A DNA stretch of 64,000 nt, from contig NC_087063.1 of the NCBI RefSeq assembly GCF_963678635.1, forward strand, positions 1,034,287-1,098,286. The letters are read 5' to 3'. Positions 1-10,800 of the stretch are shown here, piece after piece (the stretch's first letter is position 1; every line of letters begins with the position of its first letter). Origin of the DNA: Symsagittifera roscoffensis (taxonomy: Eukaryota > Xenacoelomorpha > Acoela > Convolutidae). The translations under genes and the position numbers were made by a program. The notes under the pieces are model-generated. The model saw only the letters and a program-made list of their open reading frames with translations. It did not search any database and was not told where the DNA came from.

Positions 1-1295
1 CTATTCTGTTGGTCCTTGAAGTTCACCCTCGGCTCCCTGCTGGGACCTCCCGAGTTCGGTTCCCCTTCTCCTGGTCCACTCTTGCTGCCTAGTAGCCCGT
101 CCAACCTATCCATGATAGCCTGAGTTCGCCTCTCCATCATCGCATCTATCTTTGTGTCAAGAGTCCCAAGAGACTGCTCTTGCTGAATTCTCAACTTCTC
201 CATGTCGTCTCTTAAGCGTAACTCTCTCTGTTCTGCTTCTCTTGTCATTCGCGACAAGTTCTTCGCTATGTGTTCATCCGTTCTTTCCTTCAAGCGTTTT
301 TCGCTTCTACCAACTTCTTGTCTATTGCGGTTTATTTCTTCCCGCAGACTTTCTCTTTCAATGTGGACTGCTCTCTCTAGTTCACTCATTCTTGTTGACA
401 TCTGTTCATTTTGCTCTCCTATACTGCCCACTATGTTATTCAAGGCTTCTTCAATTGATGCTCCATTTTCTACTAGTGGCGTCACAAGTGGCGGTGTCAC
501 CCTGTCGATCCCAGGTAGCTTGGTGCTGGTCGAGATTCGGGCTTTGATTCGCTGCCTCGACGTCTTTTCATTGTCCACCTCTGGATCCGCCGATGCGTTG
601 CTTAGCCCTATGTTTCTATTCTCCCCAGTTCGCGTTTCCGAATTTGTCATACTCACAAACTCTCTTGACTGGCCTGATGTGTTTGTGTCTTTGCTTATCG
701 TTCCCACCATACCAAATTTGTCCATGGTTCCAGTCTCTCTGTCGGAGTATGCCTCATTCTCCTGGGTCGAACTATTGAGGCTGACTCGAGATCCAAAGTC
801 AACTTGCTCATCATTGTCCTCTTCTTCCTCCTGGGATTCACCTTCATCTCCTGTACCCACTCCCATGGTGAATGGAAAGATGTTTCCGAAAGTGTTCTTC
901 ACTCTTTCTGAAAACGATGAGGACGTTGCCTGTTTCTCCGTCACGCCTCCCATCATGGTGTTGTCTGTGGGAGATCTTCTAGTTGGCACAATTTCAGTAG
1001 AGATGTCGGATAGTTCTGACATCTCCTCTCGGTCCAGTGTCCCGGTGGAAGTGGCAAAATCTTGGCCTTGCTCTACCGGGGTAGATGCACTCGCTAGCCT
1101 TCTGTTCCCTCTCCCTTCCGGTCCATGCATTTCCTGATTCTCATGCATGGCCTCGTCCGGATGGACCTCCACTTCTAGTATTGCTTTTCGCTCTTCTGAG
1201 GACTTTTGACTTCTGGTCTCAACCTTTCTGCTTGAAACCGTATCCCCATTGTCGGTCCGGGTTCGTGTGATCCTTTCCACAAAAGGGTCGGTCAT
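1..1295 (-). CDS. Gag of outer Ty3/gypsy element, partial
   Basis: An open minus-strand frame from ATG 1295 to the window edge (431 codons), so the capsid end is not seen. The visible part is polar and acidic. Its last ~150 residues are heptad-rich and charged, a likely coiled coil matching the 310-435 region of the inner gag. An in-frame ATG at 1373 opens 23 codons (SRIPKLGDSSRKF) that resemble the inner gag N-terminus (KIPRLSKGSTRKF). An in-frame TGA at 1304-1302 separates them from the long frame. Either translation starts at 1295, or the stop is a decay mutation, or it is read through. No CCHC knuckle is visible in this part. The plus-strand frame over the same bases is antisense shadow. 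Confidence 0.75.
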   Translation of the reverse strand, partial: MTDPFVERITRTRTDNGDTVSSRKVETRSQKSSEERKAILEVEVHPDEAMHENQEMHGPEGRGNRRLASASTPVEQGQDFATSTGTLDREEMSELSDISTEIVPTRRSPTDNTMMGGVTEKQATSSSFSERVKNTFGNIFPFTMGVGTGDEGESQEEEEDNDEQVDFGSRVSLNSSTQENEAYSDRETGTMDKFGMVGTISKDTNTSGQSREFVSMTNSETRTGENRNIGLSNASADPEVDNEKTSRQRIKARISTSTKLPGIDRVTPPLVTPLVENGASIEEALNNIVGSIGEQNEQMSTRMSELERAVHIERESLREEINRNRQEVGRSEKRLKERTDEHIAKNLSRMTREAEQRELRLRDDMEKLRIQQEQSLGTLDTKIDAMMERRTQAIMDRLDGLLGSKSGPGEGEPNSGGPSREPRVNFKDQQN

Positions 1296-1765
1296 CGCTT
1301 TTCACTGTTTCTCAGGTATGAATTTCCTGGAGCTATCACCTAGTTTAGGTATCCTTGACTTGTCTAGACTCATATTCAATCTACCACTTCTTACTGCCTA
1401 TTCACTCAATTCGATTGCTAGTGTCCTTTTGATCTGACTACTGATAATAATAACACAACCCAATAAATTCCAAAAGTTTCTATTAAATAGTGACCACGAA
1501 TCTTTTTATGTTATCAGTGTACAGCGTGTATACAAATCATTCACAATAATCGATTATTAGTCGTAAGATTTGAGAACTAGCACAGTATGATGATAACAGT
1601 CATTTAAAAGATAGTGTATTCACTACCCAATCAAGCACAAATTGCTGATTTAAAACCAGAAATATCAAAAAAAAATATTTCTATAAAAAACTTATGTGTA
1701 TTGTATTTTTAGTCGGTCGCATTACAATAGTCGAACTTGTATTTTAAAGAAAAAGCTTTCCCTGC

Positions 1766-1900
1766 TTGGTGCTGCACCAAACAGACAAAACTTGAAGCCA
1801 GTAATTTTCTCAAGTGGGCGTCTATTGCACCCACCGAGTCTCCTGTTACTAATCTGCCTTCTGACTGCCCGAGCAAGACCTACTAAAATCCTCAGGGCAG
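1766..1900 (-). other. Structured leader RNA module, outer-element version
   Basis: Counterpart of the two modules at 23860-24175. Hairpins seen: TTGGTG/CACCAA (1766-1780); GTGGG/CCCAC (1814-1833) flanked by TTCTCAAG and CGAG as in the inner copies; and CTGCCC-GAG/CTC-GGGCAG (1865-1900) with the loop motif CCTACTAA. An enclosing AGTAA/TTACT stem (1800-1804 with 1846-1850) replaces unrelated stem sequences at the same place in the inner modules. Stems are kept while bases change, which points to a conserved RNA fold. Role unknown: packaging, dimerisation or translation control are options. Confidence 0.55.
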
Positions 1901-2137
1901 TCACTTTTCTCAAAAACGATTTGGATTTCAATACAGACCAATGAGTTACACACTCTTTTTTAGTTTAGACTTAGTGTCGCGAATATCCCAGTTTGGACCT
2001 TTTTTGTTTTGGTCTGGTCTTTTTTTGATAGGCAAATTACCAGTGCAGTCACTGGCTCCTAGCCTGTCTCCTAATAACCTAACAACCCTCACTATTATCT
2101 TTTCTTCTGTTTACCTAAGTCCTTTAACGAAAATAAT

Positions 2138-2288
2138 ACCCCTCCGGGTTGACAAAAAATAGTACCCCTCCGGATTGGCAAAATTAGTACCCCTCCAGAT
2201 TGGCAAATATATAACCCCTCCGGATTGGCAAATATATAACCCCTCCGGATTGGCAAAAATGAGACCCCTCCGGATTGGGACCCCAACG
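2138..2288. repeat. 25-bp tandem repeats, ACCCCTCCGGATTGGCAAA type
   Basis: Units begin ACCCCTCC at 2138, 2164, 2189, 2214, 2239 and 2264, a 25-bp period, followed by more degenerate units to about 2375. They lie in the outer leader. Small minus-strand frames rich in NPEG-type repeats are translations of this array and not genes. Confidence 0.85.
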
Positions 2289-3208
2289 AATTAGGAAAAA
2301 ATTGATCCCCTCCGGATTGGGACCCTTCCAAATTAGGAAGAATTTGGACCCCTCTGGATTGGGACCCCTCCGGTTTTGTAAAAATAGCTTTTCGGAGACT
2401 TCCTTGATTTTCAACCTATACACCTCCGGATACGTTCTCCGATCCTATTATCAACTAGGAATGGTATGTGGTCCTTCCCTAGACACTTCCGGATTGAAGT
2501 TAAGCCTCTTATTTGAAAATTCACGCTAACGGTGAAGGGTCTTATCGCTAGCCTAATTTCGGCTCAATCAAGGATTTCTAGTGCCTTCTCTTTTTGTCTA
2601 GATCACCGTAAAATTGCCTTATTCAACCGTTTCTACCCTTTGGTAGGAGTGAAACGACTTTCCAAAAATTTTTTTTATAAAACGTGAAGGGTCTACCTTC
2701 CCGAATTGGTGAATTTGCTAAAAATAATCCTAAAAAAAATTTCACGCTTACCTTTTCGAATAATTTTTGTTCCTATTAGTAAGTTCAGCTAATTTTTGAT
2801 CTAATGGTACCAAGATCAACTAGATCTGTCCTGTCGTTCCAAAGTTATCAACCAAAACGTCTTTTATCTAAATTTAAAAATTTTCTCACTTATAGGTTCC
2901 GCCTAACTTTTTCCGCAATTCTGTTTTTTTTTTACCTAAAAATTATTGATCCGAGCTCAGAAGGCCTATAATTTTCTAGTTCGATGCAAAAAACCCGATC
3001 TGAAACGCTTTAATTGAAAAATTTTGCAAAAAAACTATGCTATTTGGACCCCTCCGGATTGATGAATCCACTGAATCAAACACGTTAAGTTCGATTTCTC
3101 CGTAATCCCCAATGCTTTCGGGAAACGGGTTTTAAAACCTGTCGATTCACTAGTGGACGTTGTCCGAACAACAATTTTTACTGTACTAACTGAAAAGTTT
3201 CAAAGAAT

Positions 3209-4089
3209 TGTAACATTCGCCCAAATACTACACAGCGACGGAGCGTAGGAAAAGTACCTATTAACGACTGGCAGGCGTCAGTTACATTAATCCTACTCGT
3301 TTTTCACCGTCTCGACCTTGCCAGTTGATTTTCTGGTCTGTTTAGGGCAAAGTAAAAAGTTACCATTTTTAGGCCATCAGTCAAACGACTTTTGATCAGC
3401 TTTCGTTTACATGCGAACACAACCACATGGCTGAGTCTCGGATCCTCAGGTTACATGATTGTTATTAAAAACACGGCTCAAACAACCTATTTTAACATGT
3501 TTTTGTGTGACAGTTCTATATTAAATCCAATGGAGATGGATTGACCCTTTCCTTTTTCTAGGTACTCATATTCTAAAATATCAAACAATAACGGTGTTAA
3601 TTAAGATCTATGACATTACAGCAGCTATAAAGTCAGTCTACACAGTCCCTTCACATAGAACAGTCTCAGGGGACCAAGCCTCCGCTCCCGTAATATTCCT
3701 GAGATAACGCTCTTATCTCTTATAATTCGTGTCCCGGGAGGGTCCCGTGGTGTATTTCTTCCCCCACTCAAGCCTCCTTCTCCACCAATATCTGTTAACA
3801 AGTGTCTTATCGTGCGTTGTTGCCACGAAAAGAGGCTTCGTGTTTTCCGTCTCTGGTACGACTGTTTTTCACAATATCTGTCGTTGTTCTTATTTTTGTC
3901 ACTTTTTCAGTCAAAATGGCCGTTTTTCGTATTTCTGAGAAATATTCTTCTTCCAATCGAAATTTTAAAAAAAAAAAATTCCAGAATATTCCGACCCTCC
4001 TTCGCAATACTTTTTTATCAATAAGGCCTTTAATCGTTCTTTTTTACGTCGCCGGAAGGTTGTGCTGTGTCATCTGGCAGAATGGCACA
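3209..4089 (-). repeat. 3' LTR of the giant element
   Basis: 881 bp, direct repeat of 26470-27350. On the plus strand it starts TGTAACATTC and ends GAATGGCACA. The polypurine tract abuts it at 4090. The left flank lacks a PBS, as expected of a 3' LTR. Confidence 0.92.
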
Positions 4090-4104
4090 TACTCCCCGGA
4101 CAAG
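4090..4104 (-). other. 3' polypurine tract
   Basis: Read on the minus strand, GTCCGGGGAGTA lies directly against the LTR 5' end TGTGCC. That is the position of the plus-strand primer for reverse transcription. Its core CTCCCCGGACA (plus strand) recurs exactly at 14773, 17237, 17279, 17321 and 17405. Confidence 0.75.
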
Positions 4105-4834
4105 TCTCCATCAATGTCCCTATTGATCGCATAACACCGGGTTATCGTCAAGTAGTTATCCAGTTTTCTGTAATCAATCTTACAAATCGCATAAGAAAAT
4201 GAAACTTATCTACCCCACCTCAACTCACTACGTGTTCACAAATGGCACCGTACTACACCTCACTGCCTTTCAACATTTTCACAAAATTTGCACCATGAGG
4301 AATGTCCTAGATAAAATTTCTTTTCTGACTACTTACGTCGTCTTGCCATAAAACTTCTTTTCGCTCTTTGTGATTAAAAAGTGGGACGTGGCACGGCCAC
4401 GCACCCGTTAAAATTAACTTAACTTCACTCACCAAGTATAATCAGTTATTTATGCGGTCCTTTCAATATTAAAACTAAGAAACTCTGTGGCTAGGAAAGT
4501 TATTGAGTTACCCACCCTTCTCGAGCGAGTTTACTCAAACTTACCATGTCGCCACACAGTGAACTTGTGTCTTACACAGGTTAAAAACTTCAATCGTGAA
4601 TAAATAGGTAAATATACTCACCTAGATTCCTCATATACATACATAAATAGCCATAACTAAAATCAACAATTTCAACAATTTTAACAATTGCAACATTATA
4701 GTTTGGGCTGACCAAACTAGATCAAAACAAAAAGTTTCACAAGTTCAATAATCAAAACTTGGTTGATTGGTTTAAGTTTTAGCACACAAATACAATCAAG
4801 TTTTATCTCCTTCTCTTCTCTTCTTTGGTCTTCT
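4105..4834 (-). other. 3' untranslated region of giant element
   Basis: About 730 bases between the ORF F stop and the polypurine tract. No ORF of note; moderately AT-rich. The bases next to the tract (to about 4132) match 14784-14813 in pol. Confidence 0.6.
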
Positions 4835-6538
4835 TCACTCCATCACTTCTCCATCCTGATCTTCGCTGTCTTCCAACACTTTCTCCAGCATGTCCATGGA
4901 GTTACGGGCCGTGCCCCAACTCTCCTGTTCCAACAGCCTCGGTTTGCAGCAAGGTAGCAAGTCCACATTCACCTTCTGTTCCTGGTTCCTGCAAAAGCTG
5001 TTGTGAAGACATAGGCTCACGTTTCGTTCTAGGTCAGCTCTTAACACCTCTTTCTTCTCCTCTTCAGTAACACAAGGCGCTCCAGCTACCCGCTTCACCG
5101 CTGTGATGACCGCGTTTCTGTGCGTCAAGAAAGCTCTCTTATAGGCTCCCGGTCCTATATCTAGCTGGAAAGATTGATAGGCTTCCGTGTTCCTCGACAT
5201 GTGACGCTTCGCGCGTTCATACATCCACGATGTCATCACTGCACGGAACCAAGGCATCAATCTTTGCCTCGACCATATTCTTTCAATGGCTTTAGGTATC
5301 CTCAGAACCTTGCAGGTGGTTCTGAAAAGATCCAATTCATGACTCATCTTCACGTTGCTCAGCTGCTCAGGAGTCGGCACGGCCGTCTCCTGCTGACTTG
5401 TGTCCGCGTTAGCCTCCAGCCATCTCACTGCTAGCATGGCGCTAACCACCACGATTGACACTTGTTGATTCTGATCGGGCAATCCCGTGGAGTACAACTC
5501 CTCCACGTCCCATACTAGGATCAGATTCCCGCGTTTGGGGTACCACAACGTCTGCGCCAAGCAGTGGCAAGGATACTCCCCATGGGTTCTCACTATGTTC
5601 CTTCGGGTCCGATACCCTGAGGCTCCCAGCAACGGTTCCACTTCCATCAGAATTCTATGTAAATCGTCTTTTTCTTCTATTGTGGGGAATTCAGTGGGTA
5701 AGGCTCCACTCGCTTTCTGTTTCTCGAACTCACTCACATTGCCTTCGTTCAGTCTCATGAATTCTTCACCCACAACGTCTTGCAACTCGCTTTCAGATCT
5801 CTTCGGGACTGCCCGAAAGATCTTTGCCAACAAGTCATATGACCTTTCCGACATTCTGGCCAACCTCACGCAATTTGGCACAGAGAAAAGTTGGTCAACC
5901 AACACTTGTTGCGTCCTCGCATCCATTACCACCATGTGCGTAGGATACTTGCTATTACAGTATGGCGCGGAGCTTGAACCCACCATATATTTTGAACCAG
6001 TAGGTCTGTGATAGGCTTCACTATCCTTCAGATTCATTTCATTTTCTAGAGCTTCTCGCCAGCCCCCAATCTTCTGCTCTGTCTGTAACGCTCCAGTGAA
6101 TATCTCCACGCTGAGGGACGTCACTAGCTCATGGGCACGCTCTAGGCGCTCAAGCGATTCTATCGAACTCGTCATGCTACAAAATCCCAAGGCTGTGATC
6201 AAGTTTACGTCTGTCACCCCATGGCAGTCTGCGACCAACTCCATGGCACTCTTATCTGACATGCTCAATCTTCCGTACAATCGTGCCAGTTGTCGATGCT
6301 GCTCGCTCAGCGTAATCAGGCAGTGTCCCAAGTTGCAAACATGCCCTTCCATCCTACTTTGTTGAGCCAAGCATGTGCCTTGCTTCAACCAATCGCTCGA
6401 TGGACTTTCCTCAGGCAGCTCCGTGGATGGATTGCTCTTCCGCTTCGTCGACTTCATGGCCAGCAGATGGTGTATTATGGCCAGATCATGTAAACTCCCG
6501 TCATCATCTAGGTCTAACGTGATATCCGCCGTCATCAA
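4835..6538 (-). CDS. ORF F, 567-residue orphan protein of the giant element
   Basis: Last ORF of the accessory block, not recognised. It starts ATGATG at 6538, inside the last 35 bases of ORF E in another frame, which suggests coupled termination and reinitiation. The N-terminus is acidic (DLDDDG). Residues about 55-75 have cysteines and histidine spaced as in a possible metal site (CLAQ...HVCNLGHC). Another cluster lies near the C-terminus (CLHNSFC, then CC). The tail is acidic (EDSEDQDGE). No signal peptide or convincing membrane helix is seen. Codon use and base composition match ORFs D and E, so it belongs to the element. The long open frame argues for selection until recently. Confidence 0.8.
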   Translation of the reverse strand: MMTADITLDLDDDGSLHDLAIIHHLLAMKSTKRKSNPSTELPEESPSSDWLKQGTCLAQQSRMEGHVCNLGHCLITLSEQHRQLARLYGRLSMSDKSAMELVADCHGVTDVNLITALGFCSMTSSIESLERLERAHELVTSLSVEIFTGALQTEQKIGGWREALENEMNLKDSEAYHRPTGSKYMVGSSSAPYCNSKYPTHMVVMDARTQQVLVDQLFSVPNCVRLARMSERSYDLLAKIFRAVPKRSESELQDVVGEEFMRLNEGNVSEFEKQKASGALPTEFPTIEEKDDLHRILMEVEPLLGASGYRTRRNIVRTHGEYPCHCLAQTLWYPKRGNLILVWDVEELYSTGLPDQNQQVSIVVVSAMLAVRWLEANADTSQQETAVPTPEQLSNVKMSHELDLFRTTCKVLRIPKAIERIWSRQRLMPWFRAVMTSWMYERAKRHMSRNTEAYQSFQLDIGPGAYKRAFLTHRNAVITAVKRVAGAPCVTEEEKKEVLRADLERNVSLCLHNSFCRNQEQKVNVDLLPCCKPRLLEQESWGTARNSMDMLEKVLEDSEDQDGEVME

Positions 6539-7844
6539 ACCAGATTAAACCGGCATTAGGATGAGGGCACCAAGAAGGCTTCATGAGTTCCCACATCATC
6601 GTCACTAGACTGGTTTTCAAGGGACCGTCCCAAGAACCACAATCAAAACTCACTTGCCCCTTTAGCTCGGGAACCGAGGGTTCGACCACTCGTTCTTCCA
6701 AAATAATTCCCAGCTTGGGTTGTTCCACCATCAGCATTCCAGTTTCTTTAATACGTTCGACCCAGAAATTGAGTAATATGACTTGCTCATAGTCGAAGTA
6801 CGCTTCCCTGGCTTCTTCATTCACGAAGGGATTATACGCCATCCCCGGTATGCCAGACACATATTGGAACGACTTCAGTTTCCCTAGTGTTGCAAACTCT
6901 TTTTGTCCTCTGACCGCTTCAATCAACTCTCGGCTCACTTTCAATTCTTTGTTGGAATATCTTCTCACCTCTTCCAACTTGCGATAGTTTTCCATATCAC
7001 TCGACTCCTTGCTTGGCACAGTCAATGGCATGTCCTGATATAGTTCCAGGAGTGCCCTAAGGAAGTTCCTTTCACAATCAACTCCCTTTTGCCGATCGAT
7101 CTTTATGCATTCTCCCAAAACAGGAGTGGGGATACGATCCACCACGAACCTGACAAAGCAAAGGGCATCCTTACGCTTAGCCCATGCTATCGCAGAATCA
7201 TCTTTCGAAATCAACGCTCGCAGAGCTTCCATCAACTCCAGTTCTTGTTCCCGTGATTTCGAATCATTACTGGCTTCATACTCCGCTTTCCCGATGCTCA
7301 TCAAGCACCAAGCCAACCGTACTTGCAGATCAGTTCTCACGCAAGGATGAGCCAGGTATGCCGCCACCGTAGCAGGTGCATGCATCGCCTCGTCGAAGTA
7401 TCTCTGGAGGGCCGCCCTCCAGGAGATTTCTAGCAATTTTTCCAATCCGACTTCGTTCGCTTCAGAGGACATTACCGTTCCGTATTCTTTTCGATTCAAG
7501 TTCGAATTCTCCGTGAGCTCTTTCAGATATTCCTGCATGACTCGCTTCTCGCTCCAAGCCATCAGGTGCCCTCTCGCGGAGTTCCTCGCTTTCAACATCT
7601 CCACATAACCCCCTGCCGGATCTCCCATGTGGACCGATTCCGGCACAGTTATTCGACTGTACTCGACCACGTCGAGTTGTCCTTCCAGTTTCAACTTGGC
7701 CATGTTGATTCGCGAGGGTCTATAATCTTCAAGTCCTCCAGATCCACATTGACTGAGGATTTCCATTTCTAACTTAGTGTCTGCCAGGGTTCGCGCCGTC
7801 TTCTTCGATCTCGTGGCGGTTATGGTCAGACCTGCCAAGAGCAT
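6504..7844 (-). CDS. ORF E, 446-residue orphan protein of the giant element
   Basis: Not recognised. The ATG at 7844 follows the ORF D stop by only 8 bases, so reinitiation on a shared RNA is plausible. The protein is largely helical and charged by eye, with evenly spread Leu, Glu and Lys and few cysteines. Its C-terminal part is Trp-rich and ends GLIWFDDGGYHVRPR. No membrane segment and no known catalytic motif is visible. The C-terminal 35 bases overlap ORF F. A structural (capsid or tegument-like) role is one possibility but rests only on its position among other element ORFs. Confidence 0.8.
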   Translation of the reverse strand: MLLAGLTITATRSKKTARTLADTKLEMEILSQCGSGGLEDYRPSRINMAKLKLEGQLDVVEYSRITVPESVHMGDPAGGYVEMLKARNSARGHLMAWSEKRVMQEYLKELTENSNLNRKEYGTVMSSEANEVGLEKLLEISWRAALQRYFDEAMHAPATVAAYLAHPCVRTDLQVRLAWCLMSIGKAEYEASNDSKSREQELELMEALRALISKDDSAIAWAKRKDALCFVRFVVDRIPTPVLGECIKIDRQKGVDCERNFLRALLELYQDMPLTVPSKESSDMENYRKLEEVRRYSNKELKVSRELIEAVRGQKEFATLGKLKSFQYVSGIPGMAYNPFVNEEAREAYFDYEQVILLNFWVERIKETGMLMVEQPKLGIILEERVVEPSVPELKGQVSFDCGSWDGPLKTSLVTMMWELMKPSWCPHPNAGLIWFDDGGYHVRPR

Positions 7845-7852
7845 AGGGGGTA

Positions 7853-10800
7853 TCAGGTTTTCTTTTTCTCCCCGGCTGGTGTCGCACCATCTCCTTGCCC
7901 GCTCTCGCCTGAACGACCCGCACTAATCAGAGAGGTCACCACTGCCTTGGCTTTTGACTTCACCACCCTCTGGTTCACGACTCGACTCCCTGATTTTCCT
8001 TTCAGTCTCTTCAGCCCTTTTCTGGCTCGTCTAACAAGTAATTTCTTTGTGCCCTGCTGATCATCGGCACTGTCTTCTGTAACTGACTCGGTCAGAACAT
8101 CCGACTCCATGGAGTTCACTATTTTCTCCAGGACCTCACGCATGATGGGTTGATTCAATCCCACCTTCATTATGGACTGTGTCCCATATCGTCGTATCAC
8201 GTCCCATGATTTTTCCATGAAGTTCACTCGGCTCCAGGTTGCTCCTGTCTTGCCTTCCAGTTCCATCTGATATCTTTCCCATTCCTCTTCTGGTAACGTA
8301 CTGAGGAATGATATCTTCATTGACTCCTCGATTTTCCTCCTCCGCGGTGATTCATGAAGCAGTCTCTGCGGATCCCTGCTTCGGCACTCTCTAGCCTGGC
8401 TTATTGGGTCCATCGGAGATAGATCGGCCGACGCCTCCTTTGTAGGGGACATGAAAGACGATGGCGTCATTAGCAATAGACTCCCATCGACCTCCCCATC
8501 GTCGTCTTCACTAAACCGGTATTCTAGCAAGTCCCTCTCCAACGCTCCTAGATCGGTCTCTCCCGGTTTTTCCGTCTTACTTCCGGTCTCGTCATCGTTA
8601 TCGTCCTGATCCATCAATTCATCGTCATCCGCATCAGGTTTCGGCCTGGGTCCTGAAGGTCCTTGTCGTGAGTCAGTGCCCGAGTCCGGCCGAGCCGGTA
8701 CGGTCATGTCTCCTGCATGATAAAACAACTCATCATTCACCAGGAACTCTACAGACTCCTCGCCATATGGTGCTAGGTCCTCTATCGTTATATATGAGCC
8801 CCCTCTGCTCTCCTTTGCCACTTCCATCATCACTACCTTCACTTCTCCTGACCACTTCAGTCTTGATAAGTCATCCGTGGGAGAATACACTTCGTTCCAC
8901 ATTTCGGCCGAGACCTCTGGTCTCCTGGAAGGTAGTGCCTTGATCTTCTTCCTACTCCAAGCATCAGGAAATGAGAAGTCGAATGTGTGCGCGGCTGCCA
9001 CATTCCAGACGATGAAGCGCGGCTCCATCCCTTCACTCCACTTCAACATTCTCTTTTCTGCATCACGAGCTGCTCCGATGCGAGGGGCAATGATGGGAGA
9101 TGTGACTCCCAACAACATCCTCCTTATCGGTGGATTTCGAGGGCATTGGTCCGGCAGCGGCCTGGACCCAGGAAGCCATGTTTGCTGATTCTCTTTCGCG
9201 TGTGTGTAGGCTCCTGGCAATTGAGGTACTCTCACAGCCTCTCCGGTATCTTTCACCACTGGCCTCAAATTCCAAAGTTTTGGGTTAAACTGGATGTGGG
9301 ACAGATCCTCACGGCCCATTCGGCACTTGAAGTGGTTGTTGAAGTCCATCAACACACAGCCTGGCTCTGCTATTCTTCCGAACAGCCTATCGTCGCTAGC
9401 CAGCCTTCTCAGTTCACTCTGCTCTACCCAATTCAGCACGGAACAATCCACGACTGAGACCAGGTTGACATACAACACCGAATTCCTGTATGCCTTCACT
9501 TGTACGTCCGGGAACGCGAAAGTTATCACCGGTCCATACACCACTGTGACAATTTCCCGCAATCCGTGGACCAGAGCCAACGGATCGATCCGCATCATGA
9601 CAGCCAAGTCTGTTAGTAAGGGCATGCCACAATATTGCTTACATTCGCCTGCGTTCGTCGCCACCTTGTATTCTCCCGTGACGCTTCTGTTCTGTTGCAA
9701 GAGGTACTGAAGCAGGAGAGTCCTCCAATCCTTCATCTTCCTGAGCGAGGCGGTTTCCAACTGCGCATTGAACTCGCGAATTGTTCCCAGGAGCTGTTCA
9801 GGGTAACGCAACAGCACAAGCAAGTCACCCAGTCGACCGTAGGTCATGGCAATCAGAGTCAGGAGTCCATCCAATCTCAAATCAGCCAACGCTTGGGTAA
9901 AGAGGTTTGCCGGTCCTTTCACAAAGTTTTCATGACCAAATGTCACGTATAAGGCTAGCACCAGGCCAATCGACAACTTCCTGATGTCCTTGACGAAACT
10001 CGCGATCAGGTTCCTAGATGCCTTCGGATAGCACGTCGATAGGAAAGATGGCGTCCATCCCACTCCCATTCCACCCAAGATAGCATCTGATCGTTCATAC
10101 TGTGCCTTAGTGGCCAGCACGTCAGCTTGGAACTTGTCCAGCGACATCGTGTTAACGTCCTGCATCAGTTTCAACATCTTGCCTCCAGCTAACTCCCGGG
10201 CATCAAATAGATTCTTTAGATACACGTGTATCTCTTTAATTATTGCCGGCGCATGCTCGAACGCGTCCTCACCCAAGGTGCACAGCCTCGGTGACAAATA
10301 CAACCATACGTTGTTGTGCGGCTTCGTACGCAAAGCCATTGCCATGAGGTCCTCCTCCGCTGACGTCATGTTCTTTCTGATCATCCTTCCCTGCTCATTC
10401 TCTGCATGATCCATCTGTCTGAACCAGAGATCATCAGCCACCTGTTGTACTAACAGATGATCGTCATCTACCCCTGGTCTTAACTTCAGCAATCTGGCGA
10501 AGTTGGACAGCTCCAACCCCAGAACCTCATCTAGCACCAACCGAGTTGTGCTACAATCTCTGAGCCCCTGTATGGCATTCGAAATGTCAGCCCAAACGGC
10601 GGGAAGCTCAGATCGGGACGGGTAGTAATTGTCCGGGTCCATTGCTCTGTTTGGGGCAGGAATTATCACATTGAACCTCCCCTCTGCTATTGTTGTGACC
10701 ATTGTATATACAAATTGGAGGGGTTCTGGTAATGCAGCGTACCCTGGTGACAATACAAAGATCACCTTCACCACATTCATGGTGAAGCGTTGTCTTGCTG

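Larger units (their letters stand above)
1374..3208 (-). other. Outer element leader, gag-proximal part
   Basis: Non-coding 5' leader of the outer element between its gag and the inner insertion. It has no ORF of gag type. It holds the three-stem module (1766-1900), a 25-bp repeat array (2138-2288) and AT-rich filler with further ACCCCTCCGG motifs (2340-2370, 3048-3060). It ends at the TGT of the inner 3' LTR. Boundaries are inferred from the gag start and the LTR end. Confidence 0.65.

Noticed and set aside
202-1137. 311-codon plus-strand frame over the left edge
   Set aside because: It is antisense to the outer gag; the minus frame has the coiled-coil pattern and homology to the inner gag, the plus frame is low-complexity Ser/Leu.
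2095-2423. Minus-strand frames with NPEG repeats
   Set aside because: They are translations of the 25-bp tandem array in the outer leader.
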